Assembly: GCA_031277855.1 (NCBI GenBank)
Contig: JAITLO010000008.1
Span: forward strand, 248,001-312,000
Direction: 5' to 3'
Length of the DNA: 64,000 bases
From: Acidovorax sp.
GTDB lineage: Bacteria > Pseudomonadota > Gammaproteobacteria > Burkholderiales > Burkholderiaceae_C
Below, piece by piece: positions 54,061 through 62,593 of this stretch. Position numbers and translations under genes: made by a program. The notes beneath the pieces were generated by a model. It saw nothing but the letters and a program-made list of their open reading frames with translations, searched no databases and had not been told where the DNA came from. The first letter of the stretch is position 1. Each line of letters begins with the position of its first letter.

Positions 54061-54154
54061 CGTCCAGACAGCGTCTCATGCTTTGTTGCTCACCCTTGCC
54101 GTACCGCAGTACTGTCAGCGGGTGAGGCGCCGCGCCTGAGACGCTGTCTGGGCG
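54061..54154. repeat. Nested palindromic element after dnaQ
   Basis: CGTCCAGACAGCGTCTCA (54061-54078) pairs with TGAGACGCTGTCTGGGCG (54137-54154) in 17 of 18 positions. Inside, CTCACCC (54090-54096) pairs with GGGTGAG (54120-54126), and GTAC/GTAC (about 54100-54111) can close an inner loop. The whole 94 bp could fold into one long interrupted hairpin or cruciform. No coding content. Confidence 0.65.
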
Positions 54155-54233
54155 TTGTGGATGTGATGCAAGGAATCACGAGGCTGCACAGGCCCGCTCC
54201 GGCGGCCCAAGGCTTTCAAACTGTGCCGCATCA

Positions 54234-54268
54234 AAAAAGCCCCGTGCTGTTGCCAGTCGGGGCTTTTT
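54234..54268. terminator. Bidirectional terminator between dnaQ and upp
   Basis: AAAAAGCCCCG (54234-54244) pairs with CGGGGCTTTTT (54258-54268) over a 13-nt loop. Both strands end in a T run, fitting convergent dnaQ and upp. Confidence 0.85.
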
Positions 54269-54297
54269 GTTGGCAGCCCCATATACGGGGCGCTGGC

Positions 54298-54930
54298 TTA
54301 CTTGGTGCCGAAGATGCGGTCGCCGGCATCACCCAGGCCGGGCAGGATGTAGCCATGATCGTCCAGCTGGCGGTCCACGGCGGCGGTGTAGATGTCCACG
54401 TCGGGATGGGCTTCTTGCATGGTCTTGATGCCTTCGGGGGCGGCCAGCAGGCACATGAATTTGATGGACTGGGGTGCGCTCTTGTCCTTGAGCTGCTGCA
54501 CCGCGGCGGCGGCGGAGTTGCCGGTGGCCAGCATGGGGTCCACCACGATCACATCGCGCTCGGCCATGTTGTCGGGCATCTTGTAGTAGTACTCCACGGG
54601 CTGCAGGGTTTGCGGGTCGCGGTACAGGCCGATATGGCCTATGCGGGCACCGGGCACCACGTTCAGCATGCCGTCCAGAAAGCCATTGCCGGCGCGCAAG
54701 ATGGACACCAGGGCCAGCTTTTTGCCGTCGATGACCTTGCCCACCATTTTTTCCATGGGGGTTTCGATTTCCAGATCCTGCAGCGGGAAGTCGCGGGTGA
54801 TTTCGTAGGCCATCAGCGTGGACAGCTCGCCCAGCATGCGGCGAAAGCTATTGGTCGAGGCTTCCTTGCGGCGCATCAGGGTCAGCTTGTGTTGAACCAG
54901 GGGGTGGTCGATGAGGTGCAGTTGGCTCAT
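54298..54930 (-). CDS. upp: Uracil phosphoribosyltransferase
   Basis: A 210-residue salvage enzyme making UMP from uracil and PRPP. It starts [20 protein letters not shown] and has [33 protein letters not shown] running into the PRPP loop [14 protein letters not shown], and the closing [17 protein letters not shown]. The uracil-binding Gly-Asp-Ala region is intact. The ATG at 54930 matches the family; the frame continues to 55116 without homology. Single gene, no uraA transporter next to it. Confidence 0.95.
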   Translation of the reverse strand: MSQLHLIDHPLVQHKLTLMRRKEASTNSFRRMLGELSTLMAYEITRDFPLQDLEIETPMEKMVGKVIDGKKLALVSILRAGNGFLDGMLNVVPGARIGHIGLYRDPQTLQPVEYYYKMPDNMAERDVIVVDPMLATGNSAAAAVQQLKDKSAPQSIKFMCLLAAPEGIKTMQEAHPDVDIYTAAVDRQLDDHGYILPGLGDAGDRIFGTK

Positions 54931-55256
54931 GGAGAGAGACTTGTTGTTGGTGGAGACAGGCAGACGCAATGCGGTACGGGCGCAGTGTACTGCGACCGTA
55001 CAGCCGGGCTGCGGGCTCGGATTTATCGTCCACGGCCACGTCAAGGCCGCAGAGCAGGGCGTTTGCCGGTCTGCCGCCTTCGGGTGGTATATGGGGCAAA
55101 TGGCTTGCAGACGCAACAGGGGTGTGTGCAGCTAGCTATGAATTTTATATTTTTCAGATATGGAATGGTGCGATCAGGGCTTTGCTGCGCCTCCGATGTC
55201 CATTCCGTGCTGCTACAAGCTATGGCATATAAAACTGGCGCAGCCCATGCCAGGGC

Positions 55257-55361
55257 ACCGCGCAAGGGCCTACGCCGGCCGCCCCGCCGCGCTGGTGCCG
55301 TCCCCCTCCGGCGCGTAGCGCCAGAGAGGGGGAAGATGCGAAGCGGCTCAGGGGGAGGGCT
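55257..55361 (-). repeat. GC-rich post-stop repeat, copy C
   Basis: Read on the minus strand, directly after the dehydratase stop, it begins CCCTCCCCCTGAGCCGC, then CCCCCTCTCTGGCGCTACGC and GCCGGAGGGGGACGGCACCA, ending with GCGCGGCGGGGCGGCC and CCCTTGCGCGGT. It matches copy A over most of its length and copy B in the second half. Confidence 0.75.
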
Positions 55362-56336
55362 TCAATCCGCCAGAAAACGGGCGTAGCGCTTCAGGTCCAC
55401 ATTGCCGCCGCTGACGATAATGCCCACGCGCTTGCCGCCCAGGGAAATATTGCTGTTGCAGGCCCCGGCAAAGGCCAGGGCGCCGGTGGGCTCCACCACA
55501 ATCTTCATGCGCTCGGCAAAAAAACGCATGCTCTGCATCAGCTGCAGATCGGAGACGGTGACGATCTCCTCAACCCCCTGGCGAATCAGGGGGAAGGTCA
55601 GCGGGCCCAGGGAGCAGGCCTGCGCGCCGTCGGCAATGGTGGTGGGGTAGGAGATCTCGACAATCTCGCCCTTGCGCAGCGATTGCTGGCCGTCGTTGGC
55701 GGCTTCGGGCTCCACGCCTATGACCTGGCAATGCGGTGCCAGTGCCTGTGCGGCCAGCACGCTGCCGGACAGCAGGCCTCCGCCGCCCAGGCAGACAAAC
55801 AAATAGTCCAGCTTGGGCACCTGCTCCAGAAACTCCTTGACCACCGTACCCTGGCCGGCGATCACGTCAGGGTGTTCGCTGGGTGGCACCAGCGTCATGC
55901 CGCGCTCCAGCGCCAGTTTGCGGCTGATGGCCAGGCGGTCTTCGGTGCGCGGGTTGTAGGTGACGACCTGGGCGCCGTATTCGCGTGTGGCTGCCATCTT
56001 GCTGGCGGCCGCATCCTCGGGCATCACGATCAAGGCCGGTATGTCCAGCAGGCGCGCCGACAGGGCAATGGCCTGGGCATGGTTGCCTGCGGAGAACGTC
56101 AGCACACCGGCCTTGCGCTGCTCGGGCGTGAAGCGTGCAAGGGTGTTGAACGCGCCGCGGAACTTGAAGGAGCCGGAGCGCTGCAGGTTCTCGCATTTGA
56201 AGAAAAACTGGGCGCGGTACATGCGGTCCGCAGTGCCACAGCGCAGCACAGGCGTGGTGTGGGCTGCGTTCTTCAGGCGCTCGGCCGCGGCCAGCACATC
56301 GTCGTATGTCGGCAGGGGGAAGGTCACCACGCTCAT
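55362..56336 (-). CDS. PLP-dependent threonine/serine (hydroxyaspartate) dehydratase
   Basis: A 324-residue fold-type II PLP enzyme. The Schiff-base lysine lies in SGSFKFRGAFN, the phosphate loop is CLGGGGLLSG, and the metal-site block EPEAANDGQQSL follows. That block resembles threo-3-hydroxyaspartate ammonia-lyase and serine racemase more than biosynthetic IlvA, and there is no regulatory ACT domain. Dehydration of hydroxy amino acids to oxo acids is the firm prediction. Its upstream region carries a 12-mer also found before the D-hydroxyacid dehydrogenase. Confidence 0.87.
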   Translation of the reverse strand: MSVVTFPLPTYDDVLAAAERLKNAAHTTPVLRCGTADRMYRAQFFFKCENLQRSGSFKFRGAFNTLARFTPEQRKAGVLTFSAGNHAQAIALSARLLDIPALIVMPEDAAASKMAATREYGAQVVTYNPRTEDRLAISRKLALERGMTLVPPSEHPDVIAGQGTVVKEFLEQVPKLDYLFVCLGGGGLLSGSVLAAQALAPHCQVIGVEPEAANDGQQSLRKGEIVEISYPTTIADGAQACSLGPLTFPLIRQGVEEIVTVSDLQLMQSMRFFAERMKIVVEPTGALAFAGACNSNISLGGKRVGIIVSGGNVDLKRYARFLAD

Positions 56337-56494
56337 GTCGGCCTTTCAGGTGTATCTGTCTGTTGCTGTTGCAGAGATGATAGATGCGAAAGCTGTTGTG
56401 CCGCGCACAAAGCCATGCAGGCTGCGGCGGTGGTGATGAAGTGTAGTTCTCGAAAAAGTGAGCAGCCTGTGCAGGCTGTATATGCCTTGAATGC

Positions 56495-56506
56495 CTATTC
56501 GAATAA
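56495..56506. promoter_or_regulatory. Shared motif CTATTCGAATAA upstream of the PLP dehydratase
   Basis: This is an identical copy of the 12-mer at 25025-25036, with the palindrome TATTCGAATA. It lies 159 bases upstream of the minus-strand start at 56336 and just past the HerA-like gene stop at 56555. Confidence 0.35.
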
Positions 56507-56554
56507 TGAAAGATAAAAATCGGAACGTGCCGGGCGGCCCGCTCCGGTGTGGCG

Positions 56555-58066
56555 TCAGCGTTTTTTGTTGCCGAAAATTCCGCCCAGCACACCGCGCAAA
56601 ATCTGGCGGCCCAGCTGGGTGCCCATGGTGCGGGCCGTGGATTTGACAACGGACTGCACAATGCCGTCGCGCTTGCCGCCGCGTGGGCCGGTGGAGCCGA
56701 AAAGCAAATCATTGAGCTCGCCCATCATGCCGCCGCCTTCGGCTGCAGCACCGGGCTTGGCTGTGCCGCCTGCCGCCGGGGCATTGCTTGCGGCGCGGTC
56801 GCGCAGCACTTCGTAGGCGGACTCGCGGTCCACGGCTTGCTCGTAGACGCCTGCCACCAGCGATTGCTGCATCAGTTGCTGGCGTTGGGCCGGGGTGATG
56901 GGGCCGATCTGGCTGCCCGGTGGAATCACATACACGCGCTGGGTGATGCCGGGGCGGCCTTTCTCGTCCAGCAGGCTGATCAGGGCCTCGCCGACGGCGA
57001 CCTCGGTGATGGCGGCTTCAATGTTCAAGCCGGGATTAGGGCGCATGGTGGTGGCCGTGGCCTTGACGGCTTTTTGGTCGCGCGGGGTGAAGGCGCGCAG
57101 TGCGTGCTGCACGCGGTTGCCCAGCTGGGCCAGCACGCTGTCGGGAATGTCCAGCGGGTTTTGGGTGACGAAATACACGCCCACGCCCTTGGAGCGCACC
57201 AGGCGCACCACCAGCTCTATGCGCTCCAGCAGCACCTTGGGGGCGTCGTTGAACAGCAAATGGGCCTCGTCAAAGAAGAACACCAGCTTGGGCTTGTCGG
57301 GGTCGCCAATTTCGGGCAATTGCTCGAACAATTGAGACAGCATCCACAGCAAAAAAGTGGAATACAGGCGCGGGGAGTTCATCAGCTTGTCGGCCGCCAG
57401 GATGTTGACCACGCCTTGGCCGGCAGCATCGGTCTGCATCAAGTCCTGGATGTTGAGCATGGGCTCGCCAAAGAACTTGCCACCGCCTTCGCTTTCGATC
57501 TGCACCAGGCCGCGCTGTATGGCGCCCACGCTGGCGGCGCTGATATTGCCGTATTCGGTGGTGTATTGCTTGGCGTTGTCGCCCACGTACTGGAGCATGG
57601 CGCGCAGGTCTTTGAGGTCCAGCAGCAGCAGGCCGCTGTCGTCAGCAATCTTGAACACCAGGTTGAGCACGCCCATTTGCGTGTCGTTCAGGTTCAGCAT
57701 GCGACCCAGCAGCAGCGGGCCCATGTCGGAGATGGTGGCGCGCACGGGGTGGCCTTGCTCGCCAAACACATCCCACAGCGTGGTGGGGCAGGCCACAGGG
57801 GTGGGCAGGGCAATACCTCGGTCTTTGAGCGAGGCGGCCAGCTTGTCGCCTACACTGCCTGGTTGGCTGATGCCGCCCAGGTCGCCCTTGATGTCGGCCA
57901 TGAAAACGGGCACCCCGATCTGCGAGAAGCCTTCGGCCATTTTTTGCAAGGTGACCGTCTTGCCTGTACCCGTGGCGCCGGTGATCAGGCCATGGCGGTT
58001 GGCCAGGCCGGGGAGCAGTTCGCAGTGGATGTCTCCATGCTGTGCAATCAGAAGGGGAGATGCCAT
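56555..58066 (-). CDS. HerA/YjgR-like P-loop ATPase (DUF853)
   Basis: A 503-residue ATPase related to E. coli YjgR and to HerA-type helicases. Walker A is GATGTGKT near residue 30-37, Walker B is [12 protein letters not shown] at about 260, and the motor continues with [32 protein letters not shown] split over about residues 296-327. The C-terminus is low in complexity (Ala/Gly-rich) and ends GGIFGNKKR. The cellular role is unproven; DNA translocation or ring ATPase activity is inferred. Divergent from yebC, with 78 bases between the starts. Confidence 0.88.
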   Translation of the reverse strand: MASPLLIAQHGDIHCELLPGLANRHGLITGATGTGKTVTLQKMAEGFSQIGVPVFMADIKGDLGGISQPGSVGDKLAASLKDRGIALPTPVACPTTLWDVFGEQGHPVRATISDMGPLLLGRMLNLNDTQMGVLNLVFKIADDSGLLLLDLKDLRAMLQYVGDNAKQYTTEYGNISAASVGAIQRGLVQIESEGGGKFFGEPMLNIQDLMQTDAAGQGVVNILAADKLMNSPRLYSTFLLWMLSQLFEQLPEIGDPDKPKLVFFFDEAHLLFNDAPKVLLERIELVVRLVRSKGVGVYFVTQNPLDIPDSVLAQLGNRVQHALRAFTPRDQKAVKATATTMRPNPGLNIEAAITEVAVGEALISLLDEKGRPGITQRVYVIPPGSQIGPITPAQRQQLMQQSLVAGVYEQAVDRESAYEVLRDRAASNAPAAGGTAKPGAAAEGGGMMGELNDLLFGSTGPRGGKRDGIVQSVVKSTARTMGTQLGRQILRGVLGGIFGNKKR

Positions 58067-58144
58067 TTCGGGTTTCCTCTTAGGGGTGAGGCGTCAAAAG
58101 TAAAATCAAGCCTGATAGATTAAATCAAGACCGAAGGATTTCTT

Positions 58145-58864
58145 GTGGCAGGACATAGCAAATGGGCCAATATCCAGCACCGGAAGGGGCGCCAGGATGA
58201 AAAACGCGGCAAGATCTGGACGCGTATCATCCGTGAAATCATGGTGGCAGCCCGCCAGGGCGGTGGGGACCTGAATGCCAATCCCCGACTGCGTCTGGCC
58301 GTGGACAAGGCCAAGGCAGCCAATATGCCGGCCGACAATATCAAGCGCAACATTGACAAGGCCACGGGCAACCTCGAAGGCGTGACCTATGAGGAAATCC
58401 GCTACGAAGGCTATGGCATCGGAGGTGCCGCCATCATTGTGGACACCATGACCGACAACCGGGTGCGTACTGTGGCGGAAGTGCGTCATGCTTTCAGCAA
58501 GCATGGTGGCAACATGGGCACCGAAGGGTCGGTGGCCTTTCAGTTCAAGCACTGCGGCCAGATCATTTTTGCCCCGGGTGCGGAAGAAGACAAAGTCATG
58601 GAAGTGGCGCTGGAAGCCGGCGCCGAAGATGTGATCACCGATGAAGACGGTGCTATCGAGGTGCTCACGGCGGCGGGCGATATGGAAGCCGTGCGCAATG
58701 CGCTGGAAGCCGCAGGGCTCAAACCCGAGGTGGCCGAAGTCACCATGCGCCCCGAGAACACGATTGCATTGAGCGGCGAAGACGCAGAGCGCATGCAAAA
58801 ACTGCTGGACATTATTGAAGACCTGGACGACGTGCAAGACGTCTACCACAACGCAGAACTATGA
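58145..58864 (+). CDS. YebC/PmpR family regulator
   Basis: A 239-residue YebC-family protein. The conserved start is [23 protein letters not shown], here translated from GTG at 58145; AAGGA lies nine bases upstream. The central [20 protein letters not shown] and [12 protein letters not shown] blocks follow. Members act as transcription regulators, and recent work links some to translation of proline-rich stretches. No ATG fits the conserved N-terminus. Its stop overlaps the purD start by four bases (ATGA). Confidence 0.95.
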   Translation: MAGHSKWANIQHRKGRQDEKRGKIWTRIIREIMVAARQGGGDLNANPRLRLAVDKAKAANMPADNIKRNIDKATGNLEGVTYEEIRYEGYGIGGAAIIVDTMTDNRVRTVAEVRHAFSKHGGNMGTEGSVAFQFKHCGQIIFAPGAEEDKVMEVALEAGAEDVITDEDGAIEVLTAAGDMEAVRNALEAAGLKPEVAEVTMRPENTIALSGEDAERMQKLLDIIEDLDDVQDVYHNAEL

Positions 58865-60144
58865 AAATTCTTGTGATTGGCGGCGGTGGCCGTGAACACG
58901 CTCTGGCGTGGAAATTGGCCCATTCGCCCAAGGCGACCAAGGTGTTTGTAGCCCCCGGCAACGGCGGCACGGCCTTGAGCAACAAATACGAAAACGTGGC
59001 CATCACCGATGTGGTGCAGTTGCGTGAATGGGCCCAGGCCCAGAAGATTGCGCTGACCGTGGTCGGCCCCGAGGCGCCGCTGGCGGCCGGCGTGGTGGAC
59101 GAGTTCCGCGCCCACGGCCTCAAGGTCTTTGGCCCCACCAAGGCCGCGGCCCAGCTGGAGAGCTCCAAGGCTTTTTCCAAGGCATTCATGCGCCGCCATG
59201 GCATTCCCACGGCGGACTACGACACCTTCACCGATCCGGTAGCGGCCCACGCCTTTGTGGATCGCCTGGGCGCGCCCATCGTCATCAAGGCCGACGGCCT
59301 GGCTGCCGGCAAGGGCGTGGTCGTGGCCATGACGCTGCAAGAGGCACATGACGCCGTGGACTTCATGCTGGTGGACAACAAATACGGCGTGCAGCACAAC
59401 GATGGTGGTGCTCGCGTGGTGATCGAGGAGTTCCTCTCCGGCGAGGAGGCCAGCTTCATCGTGCTGTGTGATGGCAAGAACGTGGTGGCCATGGCCACCA
59501 GCCAGGACCACAAACGCCTCAAGGACGGAGACGAAGGCCCCAACACCGGCGGTATGGGTGCTTATTCGCCCGCCCCCGTGGTCACGGCCGATGTGCATGC
59601 CCGCGCCATGCGCGAAATCATCCTGCCCACTATCCGTGGCATGGAAAAAGATGGCATTCCCTTCACCGGCTTTCTGTATGCCGGCCTGATGATAGACAGC
59701 AACGGCCATACCAAGACCTTGGAGTTCAACACCCGCATGGGTGACCCTGAAACCCAGCCCATCATGATGCGCCTCAAGAGCGATCTGGCCGAGGTGCTGC
59801 TGGCGGCTGTGGACGGCAAGCTGGACCAGGTGGAGCTGGAGTGGGACCGCCGCACCGCGCTGGGCGTGGTCATGGCCGCTGCAGGCTACCCCGAAGCACC
59901 ACGCAAGGGCGATGCCATCACCGGTCTGCCTGCGGATGCTGACGACGCCATGGTTTTCCATGCCGGCACCCAGCTGGACGAAGCCGGCGTGCCCCGCACC
60001 AGCGGCGGCCGTGTGCTGTGCGTGACGGTGCTGGCCGACAGCGTCAAGCAGGCCCAGCAAAAAGTGTATGACGTGGCGCGTGGCATCCATTTCGATGGTG
60101 CCCAGTACCGCCGCGACATTGGCTATCGCGCGATCAAGAGCTAA
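58861..60144 (+). CDS. purD: Phosphoribosylamine-glycine ligase PurD
   Basis: A 427-residue ATP-grasp enzyme, step two of purine synthesis. It begins [20 protein letters not shown] and contains [52 protein letters not shown] and [12 protein letters not shown], all diagnostic. Translationally coupled to yebC through ATGA, with hemF 12 bases downstream. Confidence 0.97.
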   Translation: MKILVIGGGGREHALAWKLAHSPKATKVFVAPGNGGTALSNKYENVAITDVVQLREWAQAQKIALTVVGPEAPLAAGVVDEFRAHGLKVFGPTKAAAQLESSKAFSKAFMRRHGIPTADYDTFTDPVAAHAFVDRLGAPIVIKADGLAAGKGVVVAMTLQEAHDAVDFMLVDNKYGVQHNDGGARVVIEEFLSGEEASFIVLCDGKNVVAMATSQDHKRLKDGDEGPNTGGMGAYSPAPVVTADVHARAMREIILPTIRGMEKDGIPFTGFLYAGLMIDSNGHTKTLEFNTRMGDPETQPIMMRLKSDLAEVLLAAVDGKLDQVELEWDRRTALGVVMAAAGYPEAPRKGDAITGLPADADDAMVFHAGTQLDEAGVPRTSGGRVLCVTVLADSVKQAQQKVYDVARGIHFDGAQYRRDIGYRAIKS

Positions 60145-60156
60145 GGGGCGGCGCGG

Positions 60157-61095
60157 ATGAGTGATGCGAGCATGGTGGCCACACCGGAAAAAGTGCGGGC
60201 CTATCTGCAAGATCTGCAGGCGCGAATCACGGGAGCGCTGGAGCAGGTGGAGGGGGAGGGCGGAGCCCGCTTTCTGGCCGACGCCTGGCACAAAGGCCCC
60301 GAAGAACGCCTGCAAGGCGATGGCCTGACCAAAATTCTGGAAGGCGGCCGCGTGTTTGAGCGCGCGGGCTGTGGCTTCTCGCATGTGCGCGGGCCGCAGC
60401 TGCCGCCATCGGCCACCGAGCACCGCCCGGAATTGGCAGGCGCACCATTCGAGGCCATGGGGGTGTCGCTGGTCTTTCATCCGCGCAACCCTTATGTGCC
60501 CACGGTGCATATGAATGTGCGCATGATTGCGGCTGGACACGCAGGCCAACCCAAGACCTGCTGGTTTGGCGGCGGTATGGACCTCACGCCCTGCTATGGC
60601 TTTGAGGAAGATGCGGTGCATTTCCACCGCGCCTGCCGCGATGCGCTGCAGCCTTTTGGTTCCCCGCTCTATCCGCGTTTCAAGACCTGGTGCGACGAGT
60701 ATTTCTACCTCAAGCACCGCGATGAGCAGCGCGGTATTGGCGGCATCTTCTTTGACGACTTTGCCGAGCTGGGCCAGGACCAGAGCTTTGCCATGTTGCG
60801 CGCGGTAGGTGATGCCTTTTTGGGTGCCTATCTGCCCATCGTGGAGCGTCGCCAGCAGATGGCCTATGGCGAGCAGCAGGTGGATTTCCAGCGCTACCGC
60901 CGTGGCCGTTATGTGGAGTTCAACCTGGTCTGGGACCGGGGGACGCATTTCGGTCTGCAGTCAGGCGGGCGCACGGAGTCCATTTTGTTGTCCATGCCGT
61001 CCCATGCCAGCTGGAGCTACCAGCGCGAAGCTGCAGAAGGCTCGCCCGAGAGGGCGCTGACAGATCAATTCCTGGTGCGCCGGGACTGGCTTTGA
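60157..61095 (+). CDS. hemF: Oxygen-dependent coproporphyrinogen III oxidase HemF
   Basis: A 312-residue aerobic heme-pathway enzyme. Diagnostic blocks are [50 protein letters not shown] split over residues 140-162, and [21 protein letters not shown] with the metal-linked His/Asp set. [28 protein letters not shown] is near the end, at residues 248-275. The purD-hemF order is standard in the group; nadD usually follows but is absent here. Confidence 0.96.
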   Translation: MSDASMVATPEKVRAYLQDLQARITGALEQVEGEGGARFLADAWHKGPEERLQGDGLTKILEGGRVFERAGCGFSHVRGPQLPPSATEHRPELAGAPFEAMGVSLVFHPRNPYVPTVHMNVRMIAAGHAGQPKTCWFGGGMDLTPCYGFEEDAVHFHRACRDALQPFGSPLYPRFKTWCDEYFYLKHRDEQRGIGGIFFDDFAELGQDQSFAMLRAVGDAFLGAYLPIVERRQQMAYGEQQVDFQRYRRGRYVEFNLVWDRGTHFGLQSGGRTESILLSMPSHASWSYQREAAEGSPERALTDQFLVRRDWL

Positions 61096-61275
61096 TCTGC
61101 GTGCAACACTGGTATTGCCAGAAAACTATAATTTCGATAGCTGCCGGTCCATTGCGGACTGGCGGGCGCCTCTAAAAAACCTTTGAGTCCGGATGGTGGG
61201 CGAGGCATGACCTGCCCCATGGCACGCACGGCGCTGCCGCGCTATATTGACCGGAACGCAACCATACACTGCCTG
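61096..61275. other. 180-base gap where nadD is expected
   Basis: No coding sequence is seen. It contains a degenerate intergenic motif (AAAACTATAATTTCGATAGC at about 61121-61140), also found in related form near 15.1, 31.3, 35.3 and 55.2 kb. A likely promoter for rsfS may lie in the TATATTGACC stretch near 61245. Confidence 0.5.
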
Positions 61276-61947
61276 ATGAGCACCACCACCCAATCGGAAT
61301 CCACCGCCAAAAAGGACGTGACCAAACTCCAGCGCGCCATCGTCGATGGCCTGGAGGACGTCAAGGCGCAAGACATTCAGGTCTTCAACACAGAACATCT
61401 CTCGCCCCTGTTTGAGCGGGTGATCGTGGCATCGGGTACCTCGAACCGCCAGACCAAGGCCCTGGCCTCCAGCGTGCGCGAAGCCGTCAAGAAAGCCGGC
61501 TTTGCCGTGCCGCGCCAGGAAGGCGAGGAAAACGGTGAATGGATCATCGTGGACTGCGGCGCAGCCGTGGCCCACATCATGCAACCCGCCATCCGCCAGT
61601 ACTATCGCCTGGAAGAGATCTGGGGTGACAAGCCTGTGCGCCTGAAGCTGGGCGGAGCCAAGCCTGCTGCCCGCGCCAAGCCGGAAGCCGAGGCCAAGCC
61701 CGCCAAGAAGGCTGCTGCCAAAAAGCCCACAGCGGCCAAGGACAGCAAACCTGCGGCAAAGAAGCCTGCTACCAAGAAGCAGGCTGCAACTGCTGCCAGC
61801 GCCAAGCCTGCTGCCAAAAAGCCGGCCGCCAAAAAGGCCGTGGCAGCCAAGACCCCGGTCAAGACCGTGGTGGTCAAGCCCAGCGTGCCGCGCACCAAGG
61901 CTGCAGCCAAGCCCGCTGCCAAGCGTGCTCCCCGCGCCAAGGCATGA
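61276..61947 (+). CDS. rsfS: Ribosomal silencing factor RsfS with a histone-H1-like Lys/Ala tail
   Basis: A 223-residue protein whose first 128 residues are a normal RsfS/iojap domain. It has [55 protein letters not shown] and [12 protein letters not shown]. RsfS binds ribosomal protein L14 and blocks subunit joining. Residues 129-223 are an Ala/Lys/Pro-rich tail with repeated AAKKPAAKK units, which would roughly double the usual length of about 110-130. The start ATG 61276 is preferred; an upstream in-frame ATG exists at 61219. The ATGA overlap couples it to rlmH. Confidence 0.92.
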   Translation: MSTTTQSESTAKKDVTKLQRAIVDGLEDVKAQDIQVFNTEHLSPLFERVIVASGTSNRQTKALASSVREAVKKAGFAVPRQEGEENGEWIIVDCGAAVAHIMQPAIRQYYRLEEIWGDKPVRLKLGGAKPAARAKPEAEAKPAKKAAAKKPTAAKDSKPAAKKPATKKQAATAASAKPAAKKPAAKKAVAAKTPVKTVVVKPSVPRTKAAAKPAAKRAPRAKA

Positions 61948-62411
61948 AGCTGCAGATCGTGGCCGTAGGCCAGCATGTGCCCGATTGGGCGCAGACGGCC
62001 TACGACGACTACGCCAAGCGCTTCCCGCCCGAGCTCAAGGTTGAGCTCAAAACCGTCAAGACCGAGCCTCGTGGCTCCAAGACGGTGGAGACCCTGTATG
62101 CGGCGGAGCGCAAGCGCATCGAAGCCGCCATTGCGCGCGGCACCCGCATCGTGGTGCTCGATGAGCGCGGAACCAATCTCACCACCAAGGCCCTGGCCCA
62201 GCGCCTGCGACATTGGCAGCTGGAGGGTGACGATGTGGCCCTCATCATTGGCGGCCCCGATGGCTTGGACCCGGCCTTCAAACAGGCAGCGCACGAGAAG
62301 ATTCGGCTGTCCGACCTCACACTGCCCCATGCCATGGTGCGCGTGCTGCTGATTGAGCAGCTCTACCGTGCCTGGTCGGTGAATGCCGGCCACCCTTATC
62401 ACCGCGAATAA
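61944..62411 (+). CDS. rlmH: 23S rRNA pseudouridine(1915) N3-methyltransferase RlmH
   Basis: A 155-residue SPOUT methyltransferase acting on pseudouridine 1915 of 23S rRNA in assembled 70S ribosomes. It begins [20 protein letters not shown] and has [17 protein letters not shown], the SAM-binding IIGGPDGLD and the C-terminal [29 protein letters not shown], with the last 20 residues typical. The start overlaps the rsfS stop (ATGA). A terminator follows at 62437. Confidence 0.97.
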   Translation: MKLQIVAVGQHVPDWAQTAYDDYAKRFPPELKVELKTVKTEPRGSKTVETLYAAERKRIEAAIARGTRIVVLDERGTNLTTKALAQRLRHWQLEGDDVALIIGGPDGLDPAFKQAAHEKIRLSDLTLPHAMVRVLLIEQLYRAWSVNAGHPYHRE

Positions 62412-62436
62412 GCCTTCACACGCCGAGGCATTAGAG

Positions 62437-62470
62437 AACCCTGCCGCAGTGCTCTGCCGCAGGGTTTTTT
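62437..62470 (+). terminator. Rho-independent terminator after rlmH
   Basis: AACCCTGC (62437-62444) pairs with GCAGGGTT (62459-62466) around a 14-nt loop and runs into TTTTTT. It closes the yebC-to-rlmH run. Confidence 0.88.
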
Positions 62471-62593
62471 GTTTGTCCATGGGAGTCTCGGCATGCGGGC
62501 AAGCACCAAAGGCCGGGCTGGCCTGCATGTTGCTTAATTACGCCCAACCGCCTGTACCCCAGGCGCTTGCAAGCAACGAGGGAGAACCCATAC

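Noticed and set aside
58843-60948. 701-codon minus-strand open frame opposite purD and hemF
   Set aside because: It spans two recognised genes in the opposite sense and has antisense composition.
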